64,000 nt of DNA from Flagellimonas meishanensis (GTDB lineage: Bacteria; Bacteroidota; Bacteroidia; Flavobacteriales; Flavobacteriaceae), in the NCBI RefSeq assembly GCF_019880545.1, contig NZ_JAINVW010000001.1:62001-126000 (forward strand), in the 5' to 3' direction. The notes beneath the pieces were generated by a model. That model was not told the DNA's origin, ran no database searches, and worked only from the letters and a program-made list of their open reading frames with translations. Numbering within the stretch: position 1 is the first letter of the stretch; each line of letters opens with the position of its first letter. A program made the position numbers and the translations under genes. Positions 35,137 to 44,930 of this stretch are shown piece after piece.

Positions 35137-38100
35137 TATGTTGTCTCTTCTAAAACTTTTGCAGCGGTTTCATCACCCATGGCCGTATCGGCATTTCCAT
35201 TAAGTTGCTGTTTGGTGCCCGCTATCATATGTTCTTCTTCATGCTGTTCCTTTATTGCCCTTTCCACTTCTTCCTTGGAGACCTTCTCACCCGTCCATAG
35301 TCTTTTGGCCAATACCTTCACATTGTTTCCGAAGGAGAGGAACAAAGGTAACATCAACAAAGTCAGGACCGTAGCAAAGCCGATACCATAGGCAATGGAT
35401 ATGGCCATCGGCTTCAGGAACTGTGCTTGACGGCTTTTTTCCAATAACAGCGGTGCCAAACCCGCAATGGTGGTTACTGAGGTCAAAAAAATGGCCCTAA
35501 AACGTGAACGTCCTGCCTCATAAATGGCATCGTTGAAATTCATCCCGTTCCGTAGGTTGATGTTGAATTTTCCTATAAGCACAAGACCATCATTTACCAT
35601 GATTCCAATTAGGGCAATAATTCCGAGTAGTGAAAGAATATTTAAGGGAAAGCCATGAATCCAATGTCCCCAGGCAACCGCAGTAAGACTAAAAGGTACC
35701 AAAAGTATGAGCAACAGGGGTTGGCTGAAACTCCTGAAAGTGAAAGCAATGGTGATAAAAATGAGGAAAAGGACGGTGAGACCAACAAAACGCAGTGAGT
35801 TTCTAAACTTGTTGGCTTCCCTGTTCTGGCCCTCATAAGAAGGGATTATGGTTGGGTATTTGGATTGGATATCCGGCATTACCTCATTTTTGATCCATGC
35901 CATGGCGTCGGTTCCACTTGTGGTCTCTGGATCCGTCAAATCTGAAGAGATCTGTATCTCCCGCTGCCCGTCCAAATGGTTTATCGCCACATCACCTCTT
36001 TCAATGGTGTACGTGGCTATCTCCTTCAGAGGAATTCGCTCTCCATTGGGTGCCACTATCCGCATTTCATCCAAATCGGCAATGGACGATCTGTTGGTCC
36101 TGTCGTAGCGCACCCAAACCCGTATCTCATCCTGGCCCCTTTGAAACCGCTGTGCCTGCACTCCAAAAAAAGCGGCCCTTACCTGATTCATCACCGTGCG
36201 CAGGTCCAAACCAAGTAGATAGGCATTTTCCTTAAGCTCCAAACGTATTTCCTTGATCCCTGCTGGATCATTGTCCGTTACATCTTTAAGATTGGCATTG
36301 TTGAGCATGGCTGCTTTAAGCTCTTCCTTGGCAGCCTTTAATTCGGCAATATTGTTGCCCAATAGGGAAACGGATACGGGATCTCCCCCAAAATTTCCCC
36401 CAGAACCATAGATCAAACTTTCCACGCCAATTACAGGGCCTACCAGCTCCCGCAATCTGGAAGTCACAATATCCGCTCTTATTTCATCCGGGCGGTCTTC
36501 TCCCGGCAATAAATTTATTTCCAAAGTGGCGGCAGAGGAACCGGGACCCACATTTTTTATCATGTTTTCGAACAACACCTTGCCCGTGCCACTCAAATAT
36601 TGCTCGGTAAGCTCTTCATTAACGATATATGCCTTTTCCTGGATCAAACTGATGATGGAATCGGTCACCTTTTCGTTTGTGCCATTGGGCATTCTTAGTT
36701 CCACGGCAATCCTATCGCTGGCAATCCTTGGAAAAAATGCGGTTCTGATAATTCCCCCGCCAATAGATCCGAAAGTAAGGACCAAGGCCATGAAGAAAAT
36801 GGAAAACATCAAAAACTTGTAGTCCAAAGCAAACCGTAAAGTGGGAGCGTACCATTTGTCGCGCATGTAGCCCATGGCACTATCCCCGAACTTATTTATT
36901 AGACGAAGCTTGGAAAATACCTTGGCCAATCCTTTTTTGGGCCCCTTTTCCTGTGGCTGCAATGCTTTTGAGTGTGCCAAGTGGGCGGGAAGTATGATCA
37001 ATGCCTCTATCAACGAAACGACCAGTGTCAATATAACGATCACGGAGACCTCGCTAAAGAAATCACCTATTCTTCCATCCAAGAAAAGGAAAATGGAAAA
37101 TGCCAACACGGTTGTTATTATGGCGGATATGATCGGAGGGAGTACTTCCAGGGTTCCATCTATGGCCGCCTGTATCGGGGACTTCCCCTTTTCATAATGT
37201 TGATAGATATTCTCGGCGATAACAATACCGTCATCGACCAAAATACCTATTACTATAATCATCCCAAATAGGGATAGGACATTGATGGTTACATTGAGCA
37301 TGGGTGCAAAAACGAACATGCCCAAAAATGCAATCGGTAGTCCAAAGGCCACCCAAAATGCCAGCCGCGTATTAAGAAAGAGGGAGAGGAACACAAGTAC
37401 CAACAGCATCCCCACCATGGCATTTTCCCTTAGCAATTCCGTCCGTTGCGTCAATGTTTTTGATAGATCGCGCACTACTGCAAGCTGCACGTTGGCGTAT
37501 TTTTGGTTAAAGTCCGCTATGTAGGCCTTTACCTTTTCGGCCGAGCCTATCAGGTCCTCGGTATTGGTGCTGGTAATGGTAACATTTACCGCCAAATCCC
37601 CATTAAAATAAGAGGAGTTTGGTGTTTCGGAAAATCGGTCACGGATGATGGCCACATCTTTCAGCCTGACGGTTCTACCGTTGGCATCGGCCCGGACCAC
37701 TACGTTGGAAAGCTCGTCCCCGAAATATGACCTATTGTTTGCCCTGATCAGGTATTCTTCGGTTACTGTCTTTATGTTTCCCCCTGTGACCAGGATATTT
37801 GCATTGGAAACGGCTTGGGCCACTTCACTAAAGGACAGGTTGTAGGCAAGAAGACTATTCTCATTTACCGCAATCTCAATCTCCTCTTCGGGATAACCGG
37901 CCACCTGAATCTGCGAAATCCCATCTATGGCCCTTAGATCGTTCTCAATCTGACGTCCAATTTGTTTCAATGTCACCAGTGGAATGTCCTGCCCACTTAT
38001 TGCAAAACTTATGGTTTGCCTAACGGCTTCCAACTTGGAAACAATCAAAGGTTCCATGCCCGCGGGAAAGGTGGGCACCCTGTCCACTGCGTTTTTTACC

Positions 38101-38423
38101 TCCAGGAGCATAAAGTCGATGTCCCTTCCCTTTTCGATCTCCACATTGATGGAACCACTGTTTTCCCTAGAGGTGGAAGTTACTCTTTCAACCCCCTCGA
38201 GCCCTTTGAGATTATCTTCTATCTTGAGCACAATGCCCTCTTCAACTTCTTGTGGAGAAGCCCCGGGATAGGCAATGGTGATCAACACATTTTTGGATTC
38301 GGTGAGTGGGAAAAAGGATGACTTCAGCGAAAGTGCCCCAACAATACCAAACACAAAAAATGCCACGATAATCACATTGACCGCAACATGATACTTGATG
38401 AAATAAGAGATGACCTTCCTCAC
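35136..38423 (-). CDS. RND family efflux transporter permease
   Basis: A 1095-residue inner-membrane proton-driven pump. Twelve membrane helices are arranged in two halves with large periplasmic loops. The proton-relay aspartates appear as GILVDDGIVIAENIY in the first half, and the matching segment in the second half is GIMVNDGLVLIG. It opens with ISYFIKYHVAVNVIIV. It overlaps the adaptor gene by 4 nt and the channel gene by 1 nt. The family is the AcrB/MdtB-like HAE branch; drug, metal or lipid specificity cannot be read off. Confidence 0.94.
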   Translation of the reverse strand: MRKVISYFIKYHVAVNVIIVAFFVFGIVGALSLKSSFFPLTESKNVLITIAYPGASPQEVEEGIVLKIEDNLKGLEGVERVTSTSRENSGSINVEIEKGRDIDFMLLEVKNAVDRVPTFPAGMEPLIVSKLEAVRQTISFAISGQDIPLVTLKQIGRQIENDLRAIDGISQIQVAGYPEEEIEIAVNENSLLAYNLSFSEVAQAVSNANILVTGGNIKTVTEEYLIRANNRSYFGDELSNVVVRADANGRTVRLKDVAIIRDRFSETPNSSYFNGDLAVNVTITSTNTEDLIGSAEKVKAYIADFNQKYANVQLAVVRDLSKTLTQRTELLRENAMVGMLLVLVFLSLFLNTRLAFWVAFGLPIAFLGMFVFAPMLNVTINVLSLFGMIIVIGILVDDGIVIAENIYQHYEKGKSPIQAAIDGTLEVLPPIISAIITTVLAFSIFLFLDGRIGDFFSEVSVIVILTLVVSLIEALIILPAHLAHSKALQPQEKGPKKGLAKVFSKLRLINKFGDSAMGYMRDKWYAPTLRFALDYKFLMFSIFFMALVLTFGSIGGGIIRTAFFPRIASDRIAVELRMPNGTNEKVTDSIISLIQEKAYIVNEELTEQYLSGTGKVLFENMIKNVGPGSSAATLEINLLPGEDRPDEIRADIVTSRLRELVGPVIGVESLIYGSGGNFGGDPVSVSLLGNNIAELKAAKEELKAAMLNNANLKDVTDNDPAGIKEIRLELKENAYLLGLDLRTVMNQVRAAFFGVQAQRFQRGQDEIRVWVRYDRTNRSSIADLDEMRIVAPNGERIPLKEIATYTIERGDVAINHLDGQREIQISSDLTDPETTSGTDAMAWIKNEVMPDIQSKYPTIIPSYEGQNREANKFRNSLRFVGLTVLFLIFITIAFTFRSFSQPLLLILLVPFSLTAVAWGHWIHGFPLNILSLLGIIALIGIMVNDGLVLIGKFNINLRNGMNFNDAIYEAGRSRFRAIFLTSVTTIAGLAPLLLEKSRQAQFLKPMAISIAYGIGFATVLTLLMLPLFLSFGNNVKVLAKRLWTGEKVSKEEVERAIKEQHEEEHMIAGTKQQLNGNADTAMGDETAAKVLEETT

Positions 38424-39556
38424 GATTTGGTTTTTTCGGATGTTCCTCCGTTATAAATCTTCACCAACATTCCCGCATAGGCCCCCATCAAAGCTTTGGA
38501 GACAAAAATTTCCCCTTCGGGTACGTTTTTAAGCACTACTTTTTTATCGGAAAAATAAACCGGACTCACATCAATTAAATCAAGTATGGAATCCCGGACC
38601 ACAAAAATCTGATTGTTTTCCAATAAAAGGGAACGGTCTATCTCAATGGCATTGGGTTCTTCCTTGGCCTCTAGGTTGGCTTCCAGATATTGACCCTCCT
38701 TTAAGTTGTCGCCGCTTACCTCGATATATGCGGTAATGGTCTGTGAGTTTTGATCTACCCGTCCATTGATCCTGGTCACCTCACCCACGTACTTTTGGGT
38801 TTTGTTCAGATTGAACAGCTCCACTTTTTTGCCTTCTTTTAAAAAGTCACCATACGTTTTGCTAACGGAGACTTCCAACTCATATACTCCTGTATTGATG
38901 AACTCGCCCAATTTTTGACCCGCACGGACCAATGTGCCCTCGGTTACCAGGGCATCGGTCAAAACTCCTTGGAAAGGGGCTGTTATGGTATACTTGACCA
39001 GGCGTTGCTCCATGTTCTTCACATTATAGTAGCTGGTGATGATCCCACGGCCTGTAATGAAGAACTTTTCCTTCTCAGTGGTCATGCTTGGCAATGGCGG
39101 CGTTGTCTTCTCCAAATCAAAACCGTTCAAATATTCCTGCCATTTTGGATGAATCTCTGGGTAGTCCAGTCGCAGGTCTGGCATAATGGATGCCAACAGA
39201 TTATAAAGATTACTTTTGGCAGACTGTACGCTGGCATAGTACTCCCCAGCATCAATCCGAATCAATGTTTGCCCCTGCCCATATTCTTGGCCTGTCCTGA
39301 AAAGTTTGCTCCCAGGCCTGAATACGCCCTGAACTTCCGAAAAAAGTTCAACCCTTCGTTTGGCCTTGAGATTTCCATTCGCCGGCAGGACTATCGGGAC
39401 CGTTCCATTCTTCACAGTATCCACAAAAACCGTTTTGATCACTCGTGGGGATTGTGGTCTTCTATCATCCTTGCTTCCGGCTATGATCCCGGCAAAATAT
39501 AATGAGACAATGATAATAACAGCGCCTACCACCGCTGAGATAATGAGCTTTCGCAT
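38420..39556 (-). CDS. RND efflux periplasmic adaptor (membrane fusion protein)
   Basis: A 378-residue adaptor with an N-terminal membrane anchor (residues 5-26, IISAVVGAVIIIVSLYFAGI). The lipoyl half-motifs surround a helical hairpin: IVLPANGNLKAKRRVELFSEVQGV and ITAPFQGVLTDALVTEGTLVRAGQKLG. A beta-barrel and membrane-proximal domain follow. It bridges the RND pump and TolC channel encoded downstream and starts the operon. The 154-nt upstream gap carries the terminator of the LRR gene. Confidence 0.92.
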   Translation of the reverse strand: MRKLIISAVVGAVIIIVSLYFAGIIAGSKDDRRPQSPRVIKTVFVDTVKNGTVPIVLPANGNLKAKRRVELFSEVQGVFRPGSKLFRTGQEYGQGQTLIRIDAGEYYASVQSAKSNLYNLLASIMPDLRLDYPEIHPKWQEYLNGFDLEKTTPPLPSMTTEKEKFFITGRGIITSYYNVKNMEQRLVKYTITAPFQGVLTDALVTEGTLVRAGQKLGEFINTGVYELEVSVSKTYGDFLKEGKKVELFNLNKTQKYVGEVTRINGRVDQNSQTITAYIEVSGDNLKEGQYLEANLEAKEEPNAIEIDRSLLLENNQIFVVRDSILDLIDVSPVYFSDKKVVLKNVPEGEIFVSKALMGAYAGMLVKIYNGGTSEKTKS

Positions 39557-39647
39557 GTGTTGGAAGAATTAATCCGTACAAAACTATTGGCTAATGGAGG
39601 TTCCTTTGGTTAAATATTTCATAAAATGTTAAAATTTGGAATCGTTC

Positions 39648-39678
39648 CAAAAAAATGGGGACACAGTGCTGTATCCCC
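39648..39678 (-). terminator. Terminator of the LRR gene
   Basis: On the minus strand GGGGATACAG/CTGTGTCCCC forms a 10-bp stem with one wobble pair, followed by ATTTTTTTGG. Confidence 0.8.
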
Positions 39679-39710
39679 AAACCAAACTAACTAAAGTATA
39701 ACTAAACTAC

Positions 39711-40604
39711 TTATTCGTCAAAACCTTCATCTTCAAATTTGGTGTCTGCCATTCGTGTTCTAGGCACTTGGATTTGATTGAACTTGGGATGAAAAACATC
39801 CTCGTCACTATCAAAAACCAAAAACTGGTCTCCTTTCATCATTTTTAGGCCAGTGTATGAATTAAATCGGTTATTCTGAAGCTGTAAAATCTTCAAGCTG
39901 GCCAATTGGCCAAATTCCTCGGGGATTTCCCCATCCAGTTGGTTGTTGGCCAAAACCAACTCCCTTAGCTGCACCAGTCTTCCGACAGTGGTGGGAATGG
40001 AACCTTCCAGGTTGTTTTCAAAGAGGCCCAAACTTTCGAGCTTTTCCAAATTTCCAATGGATTCGGGAATCACACCCCTTAAATTATTGCTGGACAGGTT
40101 CAACTCCTTTAGGTTTTTCAATTCTCCAAAGGTGGCAGGTATGGGACCGGATAGGAAATTATTGAACATGGAGAACACTTCCAATTGTGTAAGCTCCCCT
40201 ACACCCTCCGGAATGGTTCCCTTTATTCGGTTCATCTCCAACCGAAGTACCTTTAAGTACTTCAGTTCCGTAATGTCTTTCGGCAAAACCCCGGTTATGT
40301 TGTTGAATGCCAGGTTAAGGTGCCTTAAGTATTTAAGTTCCCCTATGCTTTCTGGTAATACGCCTTCAAGGTTATTTTGAAAAAGATTCAGTCCAATCAC
40401 ATGCCCGTCCATAACATCAACTCCTTGCCAAGTGGCTATATCGGCATCCAAATCCCATGGTGCATTCCAGTTCTCTCCCTTAGTCGCCTCATAAAGTGCT
40501 ATCAGCGCATCCTTTTCCCTTGAATCAATATTTGCAAAAATAGAGTTCAGGCCGAACAACGCGAGCATGAGGATAATTAATAATGAAATCCTATTCGTTT
40601 TCAT
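39711..40604 (-). CDS. Secreted leucine-rich-repeat protein
   Basis: A 297-residue exported protein. The start is placed at ATG 40604 to give a signal peptide (LLIILMLALFGLNSIFA). It has a plant-type N-terminal cap (DALIALYEATKGENWNAPW) and about eight LRRs of 23-24 residues with the pattern LxxLxLxxNxLxGxIPxxxGxL. The C-terminal 50 residues are acidic, with no visible type IX secretion sorting domain. Such proteins mediate protein-protein contacts on the cell surface or in the periplasm. The role is unknown. Confidence 0.85.
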   Translation of the reverse strand: MKTNRISLLIILMLALFGLNSIFANIDSREKDALIALYEATKGENWNAPWDLDADIATWQGVDVMDGHVIGLNLFQNNLEGVLPESIGELKYLRHLNLAFNNITGVLPKDITELKYLKVLRLEMNRIKGTIPEGVGELTQLEVFSMFNNFLSGPIPATFGELKNLKELNLSSNNLRGVIPESIGNLEKLESLGLFENNLEGSIPTTVGRLVQLRELVLANNQLDGEIPEEFGQLASLKILQLQNNRFNSYTGLKMMKGDQFLVFDSDEDVFHPKFNQIQVPRTRMADTKFEDEGFDE

Positions 40605-40731
40605 GATTACTAAGAATTTACCTACAAATTTAATAAAAGAAAGAAAAGTATTACATACTAATTCGATGAATCGCATGGTAAATGTTGTGAAAACGGGTAT
40701 AAATGTGGTGTAAATTAATTCCTACAAGTCG

Positions 40732-42648
40732 TTAAGCCAATTGTTCCACTTCTTGGGACAGTGTTTCCCAGTCTTCCATCAAGGTTTCCAAGTCCTTCTT
40801 TTTCCCTTGATAGGCATCAAAAAAACCTGGCTGGGAGATGGTCTTGTCGTAATCCATCAGTAGGTTGTGGTCTATACTTGCTATTTCCTTCTCCAACTGG
40901 GCAATTCTTTTCTCCACGTTACTGAGCCTATTTTTTAACGACTTGAGCTTTTTCTGGGTGCTATAATCCGCATTGGTCTTGTCCTCCGTTCCTACTAAAA
41001 GTTGCCGTGTTTCCTCCTTTTTTTCAATTTTTCTGAAATCATCGGCCTTTCGCTGGTCCAAATAAAAGTCGATGTCTCCCAGATATTCTTTGATTCGCCC
41101 GTTCTTGAATTCATATACCCGGTCCGTCAACCCCTGTAAAAAATCCCGATCATGGGAAACAAGCACCAGAGTCCCCTCAAAGTTTTGCAAGGCCCGCTTT
41201 AAAACATTCTTGGACTTGATGTCCAAATGGTTGGTAGGCTCATCCATGACCAACACATTGAAAGGCTGCAGCAGCATCTTGGCCAGTGCCAATCGGTTGC
41301 GCTCGCCCCCAGAAAGCACTTTGACGTATTTGTCCACCTCATCTCCCCGGAACAGAAAAGAACCCAGAATATCCCTTACCTTGCTTCTATTGCTCTCATT
41401 GGCGGCATCGATCATGGTATCCAAAATGGTCTTTTCCCCATCCAGATATTCCGCCTGGTTTTGTGCAAAATAACCGATCTGCACGTTATGCCCGATTTTG
41501 AGTTTCCCCACATGATCCAACTCACCGACCATTATTTTGGCCAGGGTGGTCTTTCCTTGTCCATTTTGACCCACAAATGCCGTCTTGCTTCCTCGCTCCA
41601 CCAACAAGCTCACCTTATTGAGAACCCGGTTGTCACCATAACTTTTGGATAGATCTTCGAGTTCGGCAACCACTTTTCCAGGGTTTATCGAAACTGGAAA
41701 CCGAAGGTTCATCACGCTATTGTCCTCTTCATCTACCTCAATGCGCTCAATCTTGTCCAATTTTTTGATCAACGACTGCGCCATGGTGGCCTTGCTGGCT
41801 TTGGCACGGAACTTTTCAATCAGTTTTTCGGTTTGCTGTATCTGCTTTTCCTGATTTTTCTGCGCATTGCGCTGTTGCTCCCTGATTTCTTCCCTTAGGT
41901 CGAGGTATTTGGAATACGGTTTGTTATAATCATAGATTCTTCCCAAAGAAATTTCTATGGTCCGATTGGTGACATTATCGAGAAACATTTTGTCGTGGGA
42001 AACGATAACGACAGCCCCTGAATAATTCCTCAAAAACTGTTCCAGCCAAATAATGGATTCTATATCCAAGTGGTTGGTGGGCTCATCCAAAAGCAGTACG
42101 TCGTTATTTTGAAGAAGTAGCTTTGCCAGCTCAATACGCATGCGCCATCCTCCTGAAAACGTATCGGTGATCTTGTTAAAATCGTCCCTTTTGAACCCAA
42201 GGCCCATCAAAACCTTTTCCGTTTCCCCTTGGTAATTGTATCCGCCAAGAATTTCATAATGGTGGGTCACATCATTCAGGTCTACCATAAGTTGATGGTA
42301 GGCTTCGCTTTCGTAATCCGTTCTCTCGGCCAAGGCTTTATTGATTTCATCCAACCTAGATTCCAGGGCCTTGATCTCGGAAAAAGCAAGATAGGCTTCT
42401 TCCAAAACGGTGCGCCCCTGTTCAAAATCGATATCCTGTTTCAAGAATCCTATTTTCAGGTCCTTTTCGGTGGCAATGGTCCCGGAATCGGGACTCACTT
42501 CCTTGGAAAGCAGTTTTAACAGGGTGGATTTGCCAGCGCCGTTTTTTCCAATCAAACCCACCTTGTCCCCGCCATTTAAACGGAAGGCGATTTCCTCAAA
42601 AAGATATTCCCCGCCAAAGGCTACTGAAAGGTTGTGGATATTGAGCAT
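40732..42648 (-). CDS. ABC-F family ATPase (ribosome-associated)
   Basis: A 638-residue cytoplasmic protein with two ABC domains and no membrane segments. The Walker A motifs are GKNGAGKST near residue 35 and GQNGQGKTT near residue 350. Signature motifs are FSGGWRMR and LSGGERNR; Walker B regions are LLLDEPTNHLDI and LVMDEPTNHLDI. A charged linker lies between the domains, and a coiled coil in the last 80 residues (LKSLKNRLSNVEKRIAQLEKEI) resembles the Uup branch. ABC-F proteins act on the ribosome, resolving stalls or protecting against antibiotics; which, here, is not decided. Confidence 0.93.
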   Translation of the reverse strand: MLNIHNLSVAFGGEYLFEEIAFRLNGGDKVGLIGKNGAGKSTLLKLLSKEVSPDSGTIATEKDLKIGFLKQDIDFEQGRTVLEEAYLAFSEIKALESRLDEINKALAERTDYESEAYHQLMVDLNDVTHHYEILGGYNYQGETEKVLMGLGFKRDDFNKITDTFSGGWRMRIELAKLLLQNNDVLLLDEPTNHLDIESIIWLEQFLRNYSGAVVIVSHDKMFLDNVTNRTIEISLGRIYDYNKPYSKYLDLREEIREQQRNAQKNQEKQIQQTEKLIEKFRAKASKATMAQSLIKKLDKIERIEVDEEDNSVMNLRFPVSINPGKVVAELEDLSKSYGDNRVLNKVSLLVERGSKTAFVGQNGQGKTTLAKIMVGELDHVGKLKIGHNVQIGYFAQNQAEYLDGEKTILDTMIDAANESNRSKVRDILGSFLFRGDEVDKYVKVLSGGERNRLALAKMLLQPFNVLVMDEPTNHLDIKSKNVLKRALQNFEGTLVLVSHDRDFLQGLTDRVYEFKNGRIKEYLGDIDFYLDQRKADDFRKIEKKEETRQLLVGTEDKTNADYSTQKKLKSLKNRLSNVEKRIAQLEKEIASIDHNLLMDYDKTISQPGFFDAYQGKKKDLETLMEDWETLSQEVEQLA

Positions 42649-42689
42649 TTATTGTGACTTGAATTACAAAACAAACGTGCACGATTGCG

Positions 42690-42697
42690 TAATTTTG
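42690..42697 (+). promoter_or_regulatory. Candidate -7 element for the DUF983 gene
   Basis: TAATTTTG fits TAnnTTTG and lies 16 nt before the ATG; no -33 partner at the expected spacing was seen. Confidence 0.4.
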
Positions 42698-42713
42698 TGC
42701 AAAACTGCTGCAA

Positions 42714-43106
42714 ATGTTAAAAAAAGGAACCAAACTGTACAGTATTTTAACAGGAAGTTGCCCCAAGTGCCATGAGGAGAGCATGTATGTGAACACCAAT
42801 CCCTATGCCATTACCCAGATTTTTGAAATGCACGAGCGTTGTTCCAATTGCGGCACCAAGTACAAAATTGAGCCTTCCTTTTTTTATGGGTCCATGTATG
42901 TGAGCTATGGAGTGGGCATCGCATTTGCCGTAGCGGCATTCGTAGTGGCCTTTCTTTTTGTTGGCACCACCCTGCTGAACACTTTTATTGCCATAGTTGC
43001 CACACTCGTCGTGTTCATGCCCATTATTATGCGCCTGTCACGGAACATCTGGATCAATTTTTTCATCAAGTACGATTCCTCGGCCGTAAAAGGTCAGTTG
43101 GAATAA
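42714..43106 (+). CDS. DUF983 family membrane protein
   Basis: A 130-residue protein. The N-terminal half carries two zinc-ribbon-like CxxC pairs (SCPKCHEE near residue 15 and RCSNCGTKY near residue 42). Two transmembrane helices follow near residues 62-85 and 87-104. This is the DUF983 layout. The function of the family is not established. It overlaps the convergent oxidoreductase gene by 13 nt. Confidence 0.85.
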   Translation: MLKKGTKLYSILTGSCPKCHEESMYVNTNPYAITQIFEMHERCSNCGTKYKIEPSFFYGSMYVSYGVGIAFAVAAFVVAFLFVGTTLLNTFIAIVATLVVFMPIIMRLSRNIWINFFIKYDSSAVKGQLE

Positions 43107-44149
43107 TACTTTTTTGTGAATCTCCTTATATCCAGTTCAGGGTCCAGTTGCTGGCCCAACTCAATGGCGTTGTACAATTGTTTTGACGCATAGGGGGCAA
43201 TGAGCACTCCCCTGGAACCAAATCCGTTCAACACGAACAGGTTGGCATGTTTGGGATGCCTTCCGACCAAGGGCCTTCGGTCCACCACTGTTGGTCGTAT
43301 TCCCGCCACGTGTTCCACAACCTCAAATTCACATTTCAGGAACGTCCTCAATTTTTCGAGTAATTCCTCCCTGGCAGATTCCGTGGGCACGTTGGTCTTG
43401 TCCTTCCATTTGTAAGTGGCACCTACCCGGTATAGGTCATTTCCCAGTGGGATGGTAAAAACGGCGGATTTTATTACGTTGTTCTCTTTGTAATCGTGGG
43501 CTTTTATGGTCAGCAACTCACCTTTGGTACCGGCAAGGGACAAATAGTTGAAGTATGGATTCTGTTTGAGGCCGTAGCCGCAGGCAAAAACAATATGCCT
43601 GGCTTCCATGTTTTTATAAACGATATGATCGTGGTTAATCTTGAGCTTGGTAAAATCGAAATGTTCTTCTTGCCACAAGGATTTTTGCCCTAAATATTTG
43701 GCATAGGAAGCAATCAGCATAGCTGTATCCACCCAGCCCGTATGCTTGACCAATCCAAAGCCAAAGGGTGCATCCAAATGGGGGTTCTTGTTCTCAATAA
43801 GGGTCGTGGACAGAAAATTGTCCAGCCCCGGTCTATCCGAAGCCTCAAACCAAGCATTTTGTTCTTCAATGGAAGCAAATCTTCTCCAAACTGGTATTTT
43901 GTGGTCCAGTTTCACCCCCAGCTTTTCCTCCAAACGGGAATAGAAGGGTTCCACCAGTTCCATTTGCTCAGCGGCCTTCCAGGCCATGGTAAAGCGTTTC
44001 AGAATTACGGGATTGTAAAGCCCCGCGGCAACCTGGGATGCCTTTTGGGAAGCATCGGAGATCACTTTGAAAGTCTTTCCGTGTTCTTCCAGCGTTTCGC
44101 AGAAAGAAATTCCTGCCAAGCCCAATCCTACAACCAAATAATCATACAT
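43094..44149 (-). CDS. FAD-dependent oxidoreductase (DAO family)
   Basis: A 351-residue flavoprotein. The FAD-binding GxGxxG motif is at the start (YLVVGLGLAGISFCE), and the C-terminal FAD contact reads LFVLNGFGSRGVLIAPYASKQL. The middle holds HKIPVWRRFASIEEQNAWFE and substrate-side strands. It belongs to the D-amino-acid/glycine oxidase-like DAO superfamily, which removes electrons from amines; related proteins also modify tRNA. The exact substrate is not predictable. It is convergent with the DUF983 gene. The upstream 319-nt region contains the cassette-like palindrome. Confidence 0.83.
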   Translation of the reverse strand: MYDYLVVGLGLAGISFCETLEEHGKTFKVISDASQKASQVAAGLYNPVILKRFTMAWKAAEQMELVEPFYSRLEEKLGVKLDHKIPVWRRFASIEEQNAWFEASDRPGLDNFLSTTLIENKNPHLDAPFGFGLVKHTGWVDTAMLIASYAKYLGQKSLWQEEHFDFTKLKINHDHIVYKNMEARHIVFACGYGLKQNPYFNYLSLAGTKGELLTIKAHDYKENNVIKSAVFTIPLGNDLYRVGATYKWKDKTNVPTESAREELLEKLRTFLKCEFEVVEHVAGIRPTVVDRRPLVGRHPKHANLFVLNGFGSRGVLIAPYASKQLYNAIELGQQLDPELDIRRFTKKYYSN

Positions 44150-44339
44150 GCTGCAAAAATAGGCATCTCAGGCAGATGCGGCGTATAGTGCATTGGTCAA
44201 TTTACAGATGGACACGAATTGTACAAAGTATTGCGAATTTTGGATGGGGTTACGGGTGGTGGATATTGATCTTCAAGTTTCCTTGTTCCTTTTTTAAAAC
44301 CAAAATGTGCCTATGGAAAGGGATGTCACTTATCGGTGT

Positions 44340-44449
44340 GTGTAACCTCGTCGTTGCGTGGTTTTGGTACCAAAATAGTTAAAAAGCACCAGCTTTTCCG
44401 CATGCGAGGATTTTCCGAAGAGGAAAATCAGAAGCAATGCGGGTTACAC
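44340..44449. repeat. Large imperfect palindrome beside a cassette-like gene
   Basis: GTGTAACC at 44340-44347 and GGTTACAC at 44442-44449 are perfect 8-bp inverted ends of a 110-bp element. Inside, GATTTTCC/GGAAAATC at 44409-44429 makes a second hairpin. Just outside lies GTTCTACACC, whose inverted copy GGTGTAGAAC occurs at 44966-44975 on the far side of the neighbouring gene. This suggests a folded recombination or repeat element. Confidence 0.55.
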
Positions 44450-44468
44450 GTTGTTCTACACCGTTTTT

Positions 44469-44930
44469 TTATTTTAAATATCTCAAATTAAATATTGCTT
44501 TAGGGTCAGATTCTTTGAAATCAAAAATTCCATCGATAATTTTTTTCATTTCTTTTCCTAAAAGCACACTGTTATTTGTTTCGGGTATAAACTTGGCAAA
44601 AGTCCGAATTGGAGTTTGTCCGTGCATTTCGTCCAATTCGACAAGTTTTAAATCCGATTTCTGATAATTAATATATGTCTCATTATTTTCAATTCCATCG
44701 CGGTCAATTATAAAGAAAATCACAAATCCGTTTTTGTATTTTTCTTTGTCAACGTCAAATACTTTGAACCAAGATGGTGTAAATCTAAGTGAATCAACTT
44801 GCAGAATTATCTCGTTGTTTCTTATTATTTCTAACTGCACTCTACTTTTCTTGCTGTCACGAATAAATTTCTGAACAAATTCAGTCGGGTTTTTGGGTTT
44901 TCTAGTCAGAATGTTTTTTATAAAATTCAC
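44469..44930 (-). CDS. Cassette-borne protein of unknown function
   Basis: About 153 residues, with the start set at GTG 44930 (then NFIKNILTRKPKNPTEFV); a TTG at 44963 would add eleven residues. The sequence is soluble, alpha-beta, with a helix FVQKFIRDSKKSR, strands LEIIRNNEIILQVDSL and GFVIFFIID, and a terminal helix SVLLGKEMKKIIDGIFDF. No family is recognised. It is more AT-rich than neighbouring genes and sits alone between a 110-bp palindrome and a smaller hairpin at 44981-45009, like a gene acquired as a single cassette. Confidence 0.7.
   Translation of the reverse strand: MNFIKNILTRKPKNPTEFVQKFIRDSKKSRVQLEIIRNNEIILQVDSLRFTPSWFKVFDVDKEKYKNGFVIFFIIDRDGIENNETYINYQKSDLKLVELDEMHGQTPIRTFAKFIPETNNSVLLGKEMKKIIDGIFDFKESDPKAIFNLRYLK

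Noticed and set aside
37962..38321. Plus-strand frames antisense to the RND pump
   Set aside because: The minus-strand RND gene is unmistakable over its whole length; the antisense frames arise from its codon bias.
39711..40604. Tandem DNA repeat array
   Set aside because: The periodicity is the leucine-rich-repeat pattern of the protein; the DNA copies are too diverged to be a DNA-level repeat or a CRISPR array.
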